This document shows, piece by piece, positions 11,882-21,079 of a stretch of DNA of 64,000 nt (positions are counted from its first letter, which is position 1; the number at the start of each line of letters is the position of its first letter). This stretch comes from Colwellia maritima (lineage in GTDB: Bacteria > Pseudomonadota > Gammaproteobacteria > Enterobacterales > Alteromonadaceae). Both the position numbers and the translations under genes were made by a program. Below the pieces are notes generated by a model. The model saw nothing but the letters and a program-made list of their open reading frames with translations, was not told where the DNA came from and made no database searches. Where the stretch lies: positions 1,098,059-1,162,058 of the forward strand of contig NZ_JAKKSL010000001.1 of NCBI RefSeq assembly GCF_022669015.1, given 5' to 3'.

Positions 11882-12910
11882 TTATTTCACTACAAAACCA
11901 AAAGTGTAGGGATCGTCGTCATCAATGGTGATACAGTTTTTGCCGAATACGTGAGCCCGACCTTCTATACTTGGCATGATGGCAGGTATATCGCCGTTAT
12001 CGGAATTGAGTGTAATGACTTGTTCGATTTTGCCAATGAATTGGCTACCGATAAAACTTTCATGAATAAAAGTGTCACCTAGTTTGAGTTGCCCTTTAGT
12101 GAAAAGTTGTGCCATTCGTGCGCTAGTTCCTGTGCCACAGGGTGATCTGTCAATGGCTTTCTCACCATAAAATACGGCATTAGCTGCATCAGAGCCGGCA
12201 GTTTTTGGACAGCCTGTCCAGAGCACATGAGAAATACCATTAACGCTAGGATCTTCAGGGTGTACACAAGTAAGCGTTTTTTCGGCAATATCGCGAACGA
12301 TTACGCTCCAATGGATAATTTGACTAGCATTCCATTGGTCAATCCCAGGGAAATTTTCTTGTGGCTCGACAATGACATAAAAATTGCCACCATAAGAAAC
12401 ATCAACCTTCAAAGTACCAAGATTAGGGATGTCTAAAATGACATCGCGATGGGCTAAGTAAGACGCGACATTAAAAATTTTAACGGAGGTTATTTTCGCC
12501 GCTTCTTGTTGATACTCTACTGACAATTGTCCATTTGGTACATCAATAGTGAGTGTATTTCTACCATCAATGGGCTCAGTCTTCGGTGTTAATAGGCCAT
12601 TTTCAATTGCTGCGGTAATGGTGCCAATAGTGCCGTGTCCACACATAGGTAAACAGCCAGAAGTTTCTATAAACAATATTGAAGCATCTGCATTGTCACT
12701 ACATGGTGGGTACAAGAAAGCACCAGACATCATGTCGTGACCACGTGGCTCAAACATTAAACCTTGGCGGATCCAGTCATGGTTTTGCATGAAATCCAGT
12801 CGTTTTTCACTCATGGTTTTACCCTTTAAATCAGGGTGACCGCTAGTTACTAACCGAACAGGGTTGCCACAAGTGTGAGCATCTATGCAGAAGAAAGTGC
12901 CTTTTATCAT
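11882..12910 (-). CDS. 4-hydroxyproline 2-epimerase (proline racemase family)
   Basis: Interconverts trans-4-hydroxy-L-proline and cis-4-hydroxy-D-proline in the cytoplasm. The proline-racemase fold is complete, with both catalytic cysteines present: MCGHGT and SPCGTGTSA (about residues 90 and 258). Having two Cys rather than a Thr at the first site separates it from trans-3-hydroxyproline dehydratases. A GTG at 12922 would add four residues; the ATG at 12910 has GAGTGG upstream and is favoured. Proline racemase activity cannot be ruled out from sequence, but the dehydrogenases and deaminase remnant beside it indicate hydroxyproline. It is second in the operon after the broken deaminase. Confidence 0.88.
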   Translation of the reverse strand: MIKGTFFCIDAHTCGNPVRLVTSGHPDLKGKTMSEKRLDFMQNHDWIRQGLMFEPRGHDMMSGAFLYPPCSDNADASILFIETSGCLPMCGHGTIGTITAAIENGLLTPKTEPIDGRNTLTIDVPNGQLSVEYQQEAAKITSVKIFNVASYLAHRDVILDIPNLGTLKVDVSYGGNFYVIVEPQENFPGIDQWNASQIIHWSVIVRDIAEKTLTCVHPEDPSVNGISHVLWTGCPKTAGSDAANAVFYGEKAIDRSPCGTGTSARMAQLFTKGQLKLGDTFIHESFIGSQFIGKIEQVITLNSDNGDIPAIMPSIEGRAHVFGKNCITIDDDDPYTFGFVVK

Positions 12911-12985
12911 ATTATTATCCACTCATTATTTAGATGTTAGTGTAAACAAATCAATACATTAGCCAGGCGAATAGCTGTACGGGTA

Positions 12986-13274
12986 TTAATCAAGGTTTAC
13001 TTTAGTTAAATCAATACGGTTATTGTTGGCGTCATTAAAAATACGTTCAACATTGGCACGTTCATCACCAGTAAGTGGCATACGAGGTGCGCGAGTTAAC
13101 TCACTACCGCGGCTAGCAACTTGTTCACATAACGTAATGCATTTCACAAGTGTTGGCACAGTATCTAAACGTTATAATGGTATCAATCATTTTTTTTATA
13201 GCTTTACTGTTAATTGATAAGTCGTCGTATTTTGTGGTTACCGTAGGGTAAACACCTTGCCAATCCACAGCCAT
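12986..13274 (-). pseudogene. Remnant of DapA-family pyrroline-4-hydroxy-2-carboxylate deaminase, internal deletion
   Basis: The first about 37 codons (MAVDWQGVYPTVTTKY start) and the last about 60 codons (RLDTVPTLVKCITLCEQ to the stop) of a DapA/N-acetylneuraminate-lyase family protein are present, but the roughly 200 residues between them, including the Schiff-base Lys, are gone, and the two parts are in different frames. In the pathway this enzyme converts pyrroline-4-hydroxy-2-carboxylate to alpha-ketoglutaric semialdehyde, linking the D-hydroxyproline dehydrogenase to the aldehyde dehydrogenase. The junction is near 13165-13185. Unlike the single-base breaks elsewhere this is a deletion of about 600 bases; it is either a true lesion or an assembly collapse. 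Confidence 0.8.
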
Positions 13275-13359
13275 AATGTTCTCGTTAATAAATAGTGAAT
13301 GTTAATGAAACTAAACGAGTCATAACAATTTTAAAGTATCACTAGTTAAAAGTAGGTAT

Positions 13360-13371
13360 ATTGTATACAAT
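13360..13371. promoter_or_regulatory. GntR-type operator between hydroxyproline operon and dehydrogenase gene
   Basis: ATTGTATACAAT is a perfect 12-base palindrome. It is centred in the divergent spacer, 86 bases from the deaminase/epimerase operon start and 74 bases from the flavoprotein start, so one site can control both directions. Confidence 0.8.
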
Positions 13372-13444
13372 TGTTTTGTCGTTGCAAGTAATATGTAAAA
13401 TATAGTTTTATATCTAGCTAAGTTTTGATTAATAGGAATAATAA

Positions 13445-14764
13445 ATGAACACTAACTTAGGCCTTTTCCCAGAAGAGGAGTTGGTCACTCAAAAAATCGC
13501 CGTCATTGGCGCAGGTATTGTTGGAGTTAATTGTGCCTTGGCGTTGCAATTACTAGGCTATAAAGTTACTTTAATTGATAGAGAAGCGGTTGGTGCAGGT
13601 TGCTCTAAAGGGAATGCCGGACATTTTGCCACAGAGCAAGTTTTTCCTTTGGCAGAGCCAAGCTTATTAACACAATTACCAAAAATGTTGCTCGATCCTT
13701 TAGGGCCCGTTGCGCTATCACCGAAACATTTCATTAAGGCGATTCCTTGGTTCATCAAGTTTTTTAATAATATGGCACCCAAGAAGCGAGCACATAATAG
13801 TACTGCCTTGAAAAACTTGAATAAAAATGCAATCGACTATTACAAACCCTTGTTAGCCGCAGCTAATGCACAGCATTTGTTAGTAAGTAATGGCTCTTTG
13901 TTAGTTTTTGAGCACACACCCTATAAAGAAGTGCTAGCTATACATCAACATTATCTACAAGCGGGTATAGCTGTTGACCTGTTAGACCAAAGGCAAGCAT
14001 TAGCACTTGAGCCAAACTTACATAGCAAGATTAGGTATGCGTTGTATTTTACTGAGGTGGGACATACCGGTGATCCTTTGGCGATTTGCCAAGTATTGGC
14101 GGATTATGCGAAAAACTTAGGGATGGAATATAAACAATTAGCGATTGAGCATATTACTGCGAGTATTACGGGGGTTGTAATCAATGGTGTCATGGCTAAT
14201 GGTAGTAATGAGACAGCATATTTTGATCGATGTGTTGTAGCAACAGGTGCTTATTCAAAAAAATTGCTTAAAGGCTTAGGCTATCATTTACCCATAGAAG
14301 CTGAGCGTGGTTATAGTCTAAGTGTACAGTTATCAGAAGATGAACCTGCATTATTATCACGTCCCGTAGCTTCGGCAGAACGTAAATTTATTATTACACC
14401 AATGGACAATATATTGAGATTATCCGGTACGGTTGAATATGCAGGTCTTGCTGCAAAAGCTAATAATAAACGTGCCGATATGTTGCTAAAGAACGCTGAG
14501 TTTGTTTTGAAAAAATTACCCGAACAGGCGCTAAGTAATAATGAGAGTGATAGACAACGGTGGATGGGGTGTCGTCCATCATTACCTGATTCGTTACCTG
14601 TTATTTGCCAAGCGCCACAGCATTCAAATATATATTTCGCATTAGGACATCAACATTTAGGATTAACCCAAGGGGCAATCACAGGAAAATTAATCAGCCA
14701 ATTAGTGAGTGGGCAAAAAACCGATATAGATATTAGCCCATATAATATCGAGCGATTTAACTAA
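13445..14764 (+). CDS. FAD-dependent D-amino-acid dehydrogenase (probable D-hydroxyproline dehydrogenase)
   Basis: Oxidises cis-4-hydroxy-D-proline to pyrroline-4-hydroxy-2-carboxylate, passing electrons to the respiratory chain. The 439-residue protein is of DadA/DAO type: an FAD Rossmann motif IAVIGAGIVG at about residues 18-27, a DREAVGAGCSKGNAG loop, and a C-terminal GHQHLGLTQG flavin-binding segment. The frame is intact. It is divergent from the epimerase operon with a shared operator. DadA-like enzymes act on many D-amino acids; hydroxyproline specificity is inferred from the epimerase, deaminase remnant and semialdehyde dehydrogenase beside it. Confidence 0.85.
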   Translation: MNTNLGLFPEEELVTQKIAVIGAGIVGVNCALALQLLGYKVTLIDREAVGAGCSKGNAGHFATEQVFPLAEPSLLTQLPKMLLDPLGPVALSPKHFIKAIPWFIKFFNNMAPKKRAHNSTALKNLNKNAIDYYKPLLAAANAQHLLVSNGSLLVFEHTPYKEVLAIHQHYLQAGIAVDLLDQRQALALEPNLHSKIRYALYFTEVGHTGDPLAICQVLADYAKNLGMEYKQLAIEHITASITGVVINGVMANGSNETAYFDRCVVATGAYSKKLLKGLGYHLPIEAERGYSLSVQLSEDEPALLSRPVASAERKFIITPMDNILRLSGTVEYAGLAAKANNKRADMLLKNAEFVLKKLPEQALSNNESDRQRWMGCRPSLPDSLPVICQAPQHSNIYFALGHQHLGLTQGAITGKLISQLVSGQKTDIDISPYNIERFN

Positions 14765-14813
14765 TGATACTTCACACAAATATTAAATGATAAACTGAAT
14801 ATTGCGTGCTTAA

Positions 14814-14851
14814 GCATTAATACCAAGTGCTTCCTCGCTTGGCATTAATGC
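14814..14851. terminator. Hairpin between convergent dehydrogenase and M24 peptidase genes
   Basis: GCATTAATACCAAG pairs with CTTGGCATTAATGC (13 of 14) across a 10-base loop in the 107-base convergent spacer. It lacks a clear T-run on either strand but its place suggests bidirectional termination. Confidence 0.6.
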
Positions 14852-14871
14852 ACAGAACCGCTTAGTGGTGA

Positions 14872-16086
14872 TTACGCTTCTAAACCAAAAGGATCATCAA
14901 TAGAATGTGATGGCTCTGTAAACCATACTGGTCCTTGTTTTCCCATATAAAAATGATCTTCTAATCGAATACCAAACTTACCTGGAATAACCAACATTGG
15001 CTCGTTACTAAAAACCATACCAGTCTCAAGTTTCGTTTGGTTGCCACGTAATAAATAGGGCCATTCGTGAATATCTAAACCACAACCATGACCGGTTCTA
15101 TGTGGTAAGCCGGGTAGTTCATAAATAGGACCATAACCATTTTGGGCGATAACAGTACGCGCCCCATCATCAACATTACCACAGGCTGAGCCTAATTTGG
15201 CGGCAGCAAAACCTGCTGCTTGGGCATCTTTTTCAACCTGCCATGCAACTCGTTGTTCATCGGTTGCTTTACCGTAAGCGTATGTGCGTGTGATATCAGA
15301 ATTGTAGCCATGTAATAAACAACCGGTATCAATTAACACCCAGTCATTCTCTTGCAATGTTTGTGGATCTTTTACGCCATGAGGAAAGGACGTCGCTAAG
15401 CCAAATAATACAATACAAAAAGAAGAACCTGAAGCGCCTACACGCTTATGGGCATCGTTAATGAAATTGGTCACTTCTATTGTACTTATTCCAGGATGTA
15501 AAATACGTGCGGCAGCTTTATGCACTTCAATAGTCATGTCCTTGGCTCTTTGCATCAAAGCAATTTCAGCGGGGGATTTAATTTGCCTACATGGCGCGGA
15601 AATATCGGCACCATTGCTATATTCAAAAGCGGGAGCTGCTTTACGTAAACCATCAAAAACAAAAAAAGCAGCCGATTCATCAATGGCGACTTTTCCTTGG
15701 GTAAAACCTTTACGCGTTAAAATATTAGCAAATAATTCATAAGGGCTTTCATCTTCATGCCGGCCGTTATAATTACCTTGAATAAGCATATTTTCTCGCA
15801 ATGAACCTTCTTCAAAATGCGGTGCAATAAACTCTAGTTCCCCTTCAGCGGTTAAAATAGCCCCCACCATACGCTCGCTTTTATACCATTTTAAGCCAGT
15901 AAAATAATGCAAATTAGTGCCCGCATCTAAATACAAGGCACAGACACCTTGCTCGCGCATCAATTGTTGTGCTTTGTTAATACGATCTCGAAATTCTGCT
16001 TCGCTAATAGCAATAACATCCGTTGTCATATTAGATAATTTATTAAGCTCTATTTCAATAGTAGAGCCTCCAACACCGATAGTCAT
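14872..16086 (-). CDS. M24-family metallopeptidase (Xaa-Pro dipeptidase/creatinase-like)
   Basis: Cytoplasmic pita-bread-fold peptidase, 404 residues from the start used here. It has a creatinase-type N-domain (YLDAGTNLHYFTG) and a C-terminal catalytic domain with all five metal ligands: Asp in LIDTGC, Asp in NSDITRT, His in GHGCGLDIHE, Glu in FSNEPM and Glu in RLEDHF. An upstream in-frame start at 16152 would place the operator inside the coding region; the ATG at 16086 has AAGG nine bases before it and is preferred. Inferred role: release of hydroxyproline or proline from Xaa-Pro/Xaa-Hyp dipeptides. Convergent with the D-amino-acid dehydrogenase and under the same operator. Confidence 0.85.
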   Translation of the reverse strand: MTIGVGGSTIEIELNKLSNMTTDVIAISEAEFRDRINKAQQLMREQGVCALYLDAGTNLHYFTGLKWYKSERMVGAILTAEGELEFIAPHFEEGSLRENMLIQGNYNGRHEDESPYELFANILTRKGFTQGKVAIDESAAFFVFDGLRKAAPAFEYSNGADISAPCRQIKSPAEIALMQRAKDMTIEVHKAAARILHPGISTIEVTNFINDAHKRVGASGSSFCIVLFGLATSFPHGVKDPQTLQENDWVLIDTGCLLHGYNSDITRTYAYGKATDEQRVAWQVEKDAQAAGFAAAKLGSACGNVDDGARTVIAQNGYGPIYELPGLPHRTGHGCGLDIHEWPYLLRGNQTKLETGMVFSNEPMLVIPGKFGIRLEDHFYMGKQGPVWFTEPSHSIDDPFGLEA

Positions 16087-16101
16087 AATGAAAACCTTAT
16101 A

Positions 16102-16113
16102 ATTGTATACAAT
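16102..16113 (-). promoter_or_regulatory. GntR-type operator, M24 peptidase gene
   Basis: ATTGTATACAAT, a perfect palindrome, lies only 16-27 bases upstream of the peptidase ATG at 16086, a position that would block transcription initiation or early elongation. Confidence 0.75.
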
Positions 16114-16163
16114 ATGTAAAGTATCATAGCAAAGCTTTTTAATGATGTACAATTACTAGGGTA

Positions 16164-16179
16164 CTGTATATTATAACAG
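16164..16179 (+). promoter_or_regulatory. LexA (SOS) box upstream of alkB
   Basis: CTGTATATTATAACAG has the exact CTGT-N8-ACAG form of the gammaproteobacterial LexA box, with the AT-rich centre and flanking TA/TG of strong sites. It lies 51 bases upstream of the alkB ATG at 16230. SOS control is predicted. Confidence 0.8.
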
Positions 16180-16229
16180 TGTATTATTTGCATAGTTTTG
16201 TGCTTTTGGGGTTGATAAAGAAGGTTGTG

Positions 16230-16841
16230 ATGGACTTATTTGAACAAACGTTAGCTGAGCCGATTAATATTTTACCTAAAGACGGACTAGTAAATTATTA
16301 CGGTGAAATATTACCGGTGAAAGCGTCGAACGATTATTTCATTGCCTTATTGAATGAAATTGATTGGCGGCGTGACCAAGCCGTTATTTTTGGCAAGCAC
16401 ATTGAAACAAAAAGGAAAGTTGCTTGGTATGCCGATCAAGCCTTCGAATATACGTATTCTAATATCACAAAACGAGCTTTGCCTTGGACACAGAATTTAT
16501 TGGCGTTAAAAATTTTGGTCGAGCAGCAGACTAACGAAAATTATAATTCTTGTTTGCTTAATTTATATCATAGTGGTGAAGAGGGCATGGCTTGGCACAG
16601 CGATGGCGAAATTGACTTGAAAAAACATGGTGCCATTGCCTCATTAAGCCTTGGTGCTACGCGTAAATTTGCTTTTAAACATAAACAAAGTAAGGATGTT
16701 ATTTCTTTATACTTAAAACCAGGCAGTTTATTAGTAATGAAGGGGATAACACAACAGCATTGGTTACATCGTTTACCGCCAACAAAAAAAGTGTTCGATG
16801 CGAGAATAAACTTAACGTTTAGAACCATAACACCGACATAA
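16230..16841 (+). CDS. alkB: AlkB-type alpha-ketoglutarate-dependent DNA dealkylase
   Basis: Oxidative repair of 1-methyladenine and 3-methylcytosine, using Fe(II), oxygen and alpha-ketoglutarate. The protein has 203 residues. Iron ligands are H123 and D125 (AWHSD) and H180 (HWLHR); R192 and R198 in ARINLTFR bind alpha-ketoglutarate; NLYHSGEEGM is the preceding conserved strand. It is shorter than E. coli AlkB and of the ALKBH2/3-like type. An upstream in-frame start at 16179 exists but overlaps the LexA box; the ATG at 16230 has AAGAAGG just before it. Placed alone between the hydroxyproline and nitrate regions. Confidence 0.9.
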   Translation: MDLFEQTLAEPINILPKDGLVNYYGEILPVKASNDYFIALLNEIDWRRDQAVIFGKHIETKRKVAWYADQAFEYTYSNITKRALPWTQNLLALKILVEQQTNENYNSCLLNLYHSGEEGMAWHSDGEIDLKKHGAIASLSLGATRKFAFKHKQSKDVISLYLKPGSLLVMKGITQQHWLHRLPPTKKVFDARINLTFRTITPT

Positions 16842-16876
16842 AATTGACAACGATACATAACGGGTAAAAGACTTAC

Positions 16877-16904
16877 AAAAATGGCGCTATTGTGCGCCAT
16901 TTTA
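16877..16904. terminator. Bidirectional terminator between alkB and ppiC
   Basis: AAAATGGCGC-TATTGT-GCGCCATTTT forms a perfect stem flanked by T-rich tails on both strands, in the convergent spacer. Confidence 0.9.
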
Positions 16905-16956
16905 TTCACAAGGAAAATAAATTACGGTGATAACGTATCTTGAAAATTTACATTAG

Positions 16957-17796
16957 TTAGATATGAATATTCTCATCACTGAATTTAATTGGTACGCCTT
17001 GAATATCAGCTTTCTCAACTAAAGACTGAATATAAGCTTGAATGGCTAGATGTGATGCGCTGTTAATTAAATAACCACGAACTTTATCACTGACCATATC
17101 ATATTCAAGTTGTTTACCTTCAATTTTACGGTTGATATTAACTACATGAAAACCGTAACGCGTTTCGATAGCCTTATCACTGATACCTTCTGATAATAGC
17201 ATAAGCTGACGTTCAAATTCGGGAACCGTTTGGCCTTTACTCAATTGACCTAAGTTGCCACCATTCTCTTTTGATGGGCAAGCTGAATATTCTTTAGCAA
17301 GCGCTGCAAAACTTGAAGGTTCACCATTTTTAATTTCTTGTAAAAGCTGTGAAATAATGACTTTTGCATTATTTTCTGCGGCATCACGGCCTTCAATATC
17401 GTCTTTAGCCGCAGCCAGTAGAATATGATCCACTTCCATTAGCGGCATGGTCATAAATTTTTCTTTATTGTTTTCGTAATAACGCTGACAAATATCTTCA
17501 TTAGGTGCTTCGTAGCTGATATTGCTTTCAACTACTTTTTGTATCGCTTCTTCTTCGTTTGATGATTCTGCTGAGGAAGAAAGTAAACCATGTTTCTTCG
17601 CTTCATTAATTAGCAATTGACGGATCACTAAGGCTTGGCCTGCTTGTTGTACTACAACAGCAAAGTTTGCATTGGGGTGATACTGTAACTCATTGGCTAA
17701 GTCTTTTTCTGGAATTGCAACACCATTAACGGTAATCACAGGTAATTGTTCTTTTGATGGGGTGGTTGGATCACTTGTTCCACATGAACTGCTCAT
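16957..17796 (-). CDS. PpiC/parvulin-type peptidyl-prolyl isomerase, nar-associated
   Basis: Prolyl isomerase of about 279 residues. The N-terminal half is helical (SurA-like); the parvulin domain spans about residues 118-225, with VDHILLAA, GGNLGQLSKGQTVPEFE and TRYGFHVVNI as the conserved core. There is no signal peptide: the Cys at residue 5 follows no hydrophobic stretch, so the protein is probably cytoplasmic. Parvulins of this kind sit directly after narI in Pseudomonas nar operons and are thought to help nitrate reductase maturation. Here 283 bases with a hairpin separate it from narI, so it may have its own promoter. Confidence 0.85.
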   Translation of the reverse strand: MSSSCGTSDPTTPSKEQLPVITVNGVAIPEKDLANELQYHPNANFAVVVQQAGQALVIRQLLINEAKKHGLLSSSAESSNEEEAIQKVVESNISYEAPNEDICQRYYENNKEKFMTMPLMEVDHILLAAAKDDIEGRDAAENNAKVIISQLLQEIKNGEPSSFAALAKEYSACPSKENGGNLGQLSKGQTVPEFERQLMLLSEGISDKAIETRYGFHVVNINRKIEGKQLEYDMVSDKVRGYLINSASHLAIQAYIQSLVEKADIQGVPIKFSDENIHI

Positions 17797-18015
17797 AATA
17801 TTACTCTTTATCTTAAATATGCTTGTTAAATAAATATGGGTAAATGCTTTATTGTTGGTTGGTGTTTATTGTCAACTCTGTATTTATTGTTATAAATTGC
17901 TAGTACAAGAAATTTATAACAGGTAAATCCTTTAACCATATTTACATGACAGAACCAATATGATGATTATTAGTGAAAAATAACGTAATCAACTTGGTAA
18001 TATTCATTTTAATAT

Positions 18016-18045
18016 AAGGCGATAATCATTAATGAAAATCGCCTT
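18016..18045 (-). terminator. Hairpin downstream of narI
   Basis: AAGGCGAT and ATCGCCTT pair across a 14-base loop, 35 bases after the narI stop. The following T-run on the minus strand is weak, so termination may be partial, allowing read-through to ppiC. Confidence 0.55.
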
Positions 18046-18079
18046 TACTCAATCAGCTTAACTAACTAAGTGTTCTAAA

Positions 18080-18757
18080 CTATCTTTGACGAACTATTTG
18101 ATAATTACGTGCAAAGTATTTTACTGGTACGCTGATCACATGCACTAAACGTGTGAATGGGAATACCAAGAGCATAGTTAAGCCAACAAAAATGTGCATT
18201 TTATAGATAACACCGACGGTAGATATAGCTTCTGCAGCTGCAACTCCTTGTAAAGTAACAATGCTTTGCGCCCAGTTTCCTAACAATACCATGACTGAAC
18301 CATCTAAATGACTCATCGAAGCAAAGATAGTCATTAACCCTAGTAATAATTGCACTAGCAACAATACTAAAATAAAGATATCTGAAGTCTTCGATACTGC
18401 ACGAACACGTGGATTAGTTAGGCGACGTTTAAGTAACATCACTAAGCCAATTAAGCACAAAACACCAAAGAAACCACCACTTACCATGGCAAGTAATTGC
18501 TTGTTAGCAGTTGAAATAAAGGCATGGTAAATAGCATGGGGTGTTAATAAGCCAACAAAGTGACCACAAAGTACAAAAATAATACCAACGTGGAATAAGT
18601 TACTCGCTAAGCGGAAACCTTTTTGATCTAATAATTGGCTAGAGTCGGCTTTCCAAGAATAGGGTTCACGGTCATATCTGATCCAAGACCCAATGAAAAG
18701 CACGGCAATAGCTATGTAGGGATATATCCCAAAAAGTAAAAAATTTAAATTTGACAT
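18080..18757 (-). CDS. narI: Respiratory nitrate reductase gamma subunit (cytochrome b)
   Basis: Membrane anchor that oxidises quinol and feeds electrons to NarH. It has 225 residues and five transmembrane helices. The four haem-ligating His residues are at 56, 66, 188 and 206, matching E. coli NarI (56, 66, 187, 205). It is last of narGHJI; the spacer from narJ is 12 bases. Intact frame. Confidence 0.97.
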   Translation of the reverse strand: MSNLNFLLFGIYPYIAIAVLFIGSWIRYDREPYSWKADSSQLLDQKGFRLASNLFHVGIIFVLCGHFVGLLTPHAIYHAFISTANKQLLAMVSGGFFGVLCLIGLVMLLKRRLTNPRVRAVSKTSDIFILVLLLVQLLLGLMTIFASMSHLDGSVMVLLGNWAQSIVTLQGVAAAEAISTVGVIYKMHIFVGLTMLLVFPFTRLVHVISVPVKYFARNYQIVRQR

Positions 18758-18769
18758 AAGTATTCTTCC

Positions 18770-19507
18770 TTACAGTCCTGATACTTCTGCTGCATCAGCA
18801 TCGTGCCATTTAATCGGCACCTGATGAACAGTATTTGGATCGAGTGAATTTTTAGAACTTTGTATTCCTGACGCCGATGAGCAGTCACCTACCATAGGAT
18901 CATCAAAACGTATTTCTTTATCTTCCCATTCTTTATCAATAGCCTCGACTGTATCATCGCGCTCCTCTTGCTTCACCGCATCTGCCACTTCTTTGCGGTC
19001 AACTTCTTGACCTGAAATATCGATGAGTGCATCAAAAATAACTGAATAATAACATTCTCTGTCTATTAGTCGCTCTGATAACATGGTTAATAAGTGACAA
19101 ATATCGCCAAGCCATTCTTCAATGAACTCAGGTGTTTGCTCACTTAAAAACTCTAAGTAAAGCGGAATGTAATCGGGTAGTTGTGATGAATTGACTTCAA
19201 AACCGTTAGTTTTATAAACATTCATTAAATCTACCATGGCTTGACCACGATCACGAGATTCGCCGTGCACGTGTTCAAACAAAAGTAGTGATAATGCACG
19301 ACCACGATCAAACAACAGATCGTAGCTTTCTTGTGCATCAAAAATGTCTCTAGACGTGAGTTGGCAAATAAAATCTACCAACTCGGTACGGTTTTTTTGT
19401 GATAATTCATCGGTTTTTTCAACAATTGCTACAAGTTCGTCTTTTGCCGCAAATAGCTCAACTGTTGGATAATCAAGTAACCGTGAAATAACTTTAAGAA
19501 TTAACAT
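18770..19507 (-). CDS. narJ: Nitrate reductase assembly chaperone
   Basis: Cytoplasmic TorD/DmsD/NarJ-family chaperone that holds NarGH until the Mo cofactor is inserted and the enzyme docks to NarI. It has 245 residues and is helical, with the family core LSLLLFEHVHGESRDRGQAM and LPDYIPLYLEFL; the C-terminal 60 residues are acidic and low complexity. Seven bases separate it from the narH stop. Intact frame. Confidence 0.95.
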   Translation of the reverse strand: MLILKVISRLLDYPTVELFAAKDELVAIVEKTDELSQKNRTELVDFICQLTSRDIFDAQESYDLLFDRGRALSLLLFEHVHGESRDRGQAMVDLMNVYKTNGFEVNSSQLPDYIPLYLEFLSEQTPEFIEEWLGDICHLLTMLSERLIDRECYYSVIFDALIDISGQEVDRKEVADAVKQEERDDTVEAIDKEWEDKEIRFDDPMVGDCSSASGIQSSKNSLDPNTVHQVPIKWHDADAAEVSGL

Positions 19508-19514
19508 ATAACAC

Positions 19515-21060
19515 CTACCCTACGTTTACGGTTTTAATAACGTCACGTTTGGCAACTTTTTTGCCGCCAAACATGTTAACGCCATTTTCACCATCGCTAC
19601 AGCCGTTACCAAAAGTGAAACCACAACCGCTTTTTTCGCCGTAGGCTTCAGGAACGTTCATTTCACGATGTCCGCTTGGAATAACAAATCTGTCTTCGTA
19701 GTTAGCAATTGCTAAGTAACGATACATTTCATCCGCTTGTTTTTTCGATAAACCAAAGCATCTGCGAGAACTTGTAAGTCTTCAACGCCTTCTACATTCT
19801 CTGCACGCTTATAAGCACGCATAGCAAGTAAACGTTCGAGTGCACGAGCTACAGGCTCTTCATCACCGGCTGTCAATAAGTTAGCTAAGTATTTCAACGG
19901 AATACGTAAGCTACGAATATCAGGAATAACCCCCGCTTTGCCAATGGTGGCTAAGTTACCTGACTCAACTGCGCTATTAATAGGGCTAAGAGATGGTACG
20001 TACCAAACCATAGGTAAAGTACGATACTCAGGATGTAAAGGTAATGCGAGTTTCCAATCAATTGCTAGTTTATAAACTGGAGATTTTTGAGCAGATTCAA
20101 TCACTGAATCAGCAATACCATCTTTACGTGCTTGGGCAATAATCGCAGGATCATTTGGATCGAGGAATACTTCAAGCTGCTTCTCATATAAATCAGTTTC
20201 AGATGGCGTAGACGCCACTTCTTTGATTTTGTCAGCATCATAAAGAATTACGCCCAAGTAACGGATACGACCAACACAAGTTTCAGAACATACAGTTGGC
20301 ATCCCTGCTTCGATACGTGGATAACAGAAAATACATTTTTCTGATTTACCAGATTTCCAATTGTAGTAAATTTTCTTATACGGACAACCAGAAATACACA
20401 TACGCCGCCGCGACATTTTTCTTGGTCGATTAATACAATACCATCTTCTTCACGCTTATAAATAGCGCCAGACGGGCAAGAAGCGACACAAGTGGGGTTC
20501 AAGCAATGTTCACATAAACGTGGTAAATACATCATAAATGTATTCTCGAATTCACCATACATTTGTTTTTGCATGTTATCGAAGTTTTTGTCTTTAGAAC
20601 GTTTTTCAAACTCACTGCCAAGAATTTCTTCCCAGTTTGGGCCCCATTCAATTTTTTCCATACGTTTGCCAGAAATAACAGAGCGCGGACGAGCCGTTGG
20701 CTGATGTTTTACTTCAGGTGAAGTATGTAAATGTTGGTAATCATAATCAAACGGTTCATAGTAATCGTCGATTTCAGGCATATTCGGGTTAGCAAAAATA
20801 CTAGCTAATAGGCGGTATTTACCACCAATTTTGGGTTCGATGTTACCGTCAGATTTACGAACCCAACCACCATTCCATTTGTCTTGGTCTTCCCAATTTT
20901 TCGGGTAACCAATGCCAGGCTTAGTTTCAACATTATTGAACCAAGCGTATTCAACGCCTTCACGTGACGTCCATACGTTTTTACATGTAATTGAACAAGT
21001 ATGACACCCGATACACTTATCAAGGTTAAGTACCATACCTATTTGAGAACGAATTTTCAT
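19515..21060 (-). CDS. narH: Respiratory nitrate reductase beta subunit (Fe-S), two frameshifts
   Basis: Electron-transfer subunit with four iron-sulfur clusters. Joined length is about 514 residues, close to E. coli NarH (512). Cys motifs visible are CIGCHTCSITC near the start, CEHCLNPTCVASCP, CRGWRMCISGCP and CIFCYPRIE...C; the Trp in CRGW is the usual replacement that makes one cluster [3Fe-4S]. Frames break near 20405 (GGC TGG read as GGCGG) and 19753 (GCT GGT read as GCTTTGGT); both are repaired by GCTGG. The ATG at 21060 has GAGAGGA upstream; the longer ORF start at 21153 lies inside narG and is rejected. Confidence 0.95.
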
Positions 21061-21079
21061 GTTGTTAATCCTCTCAGCC

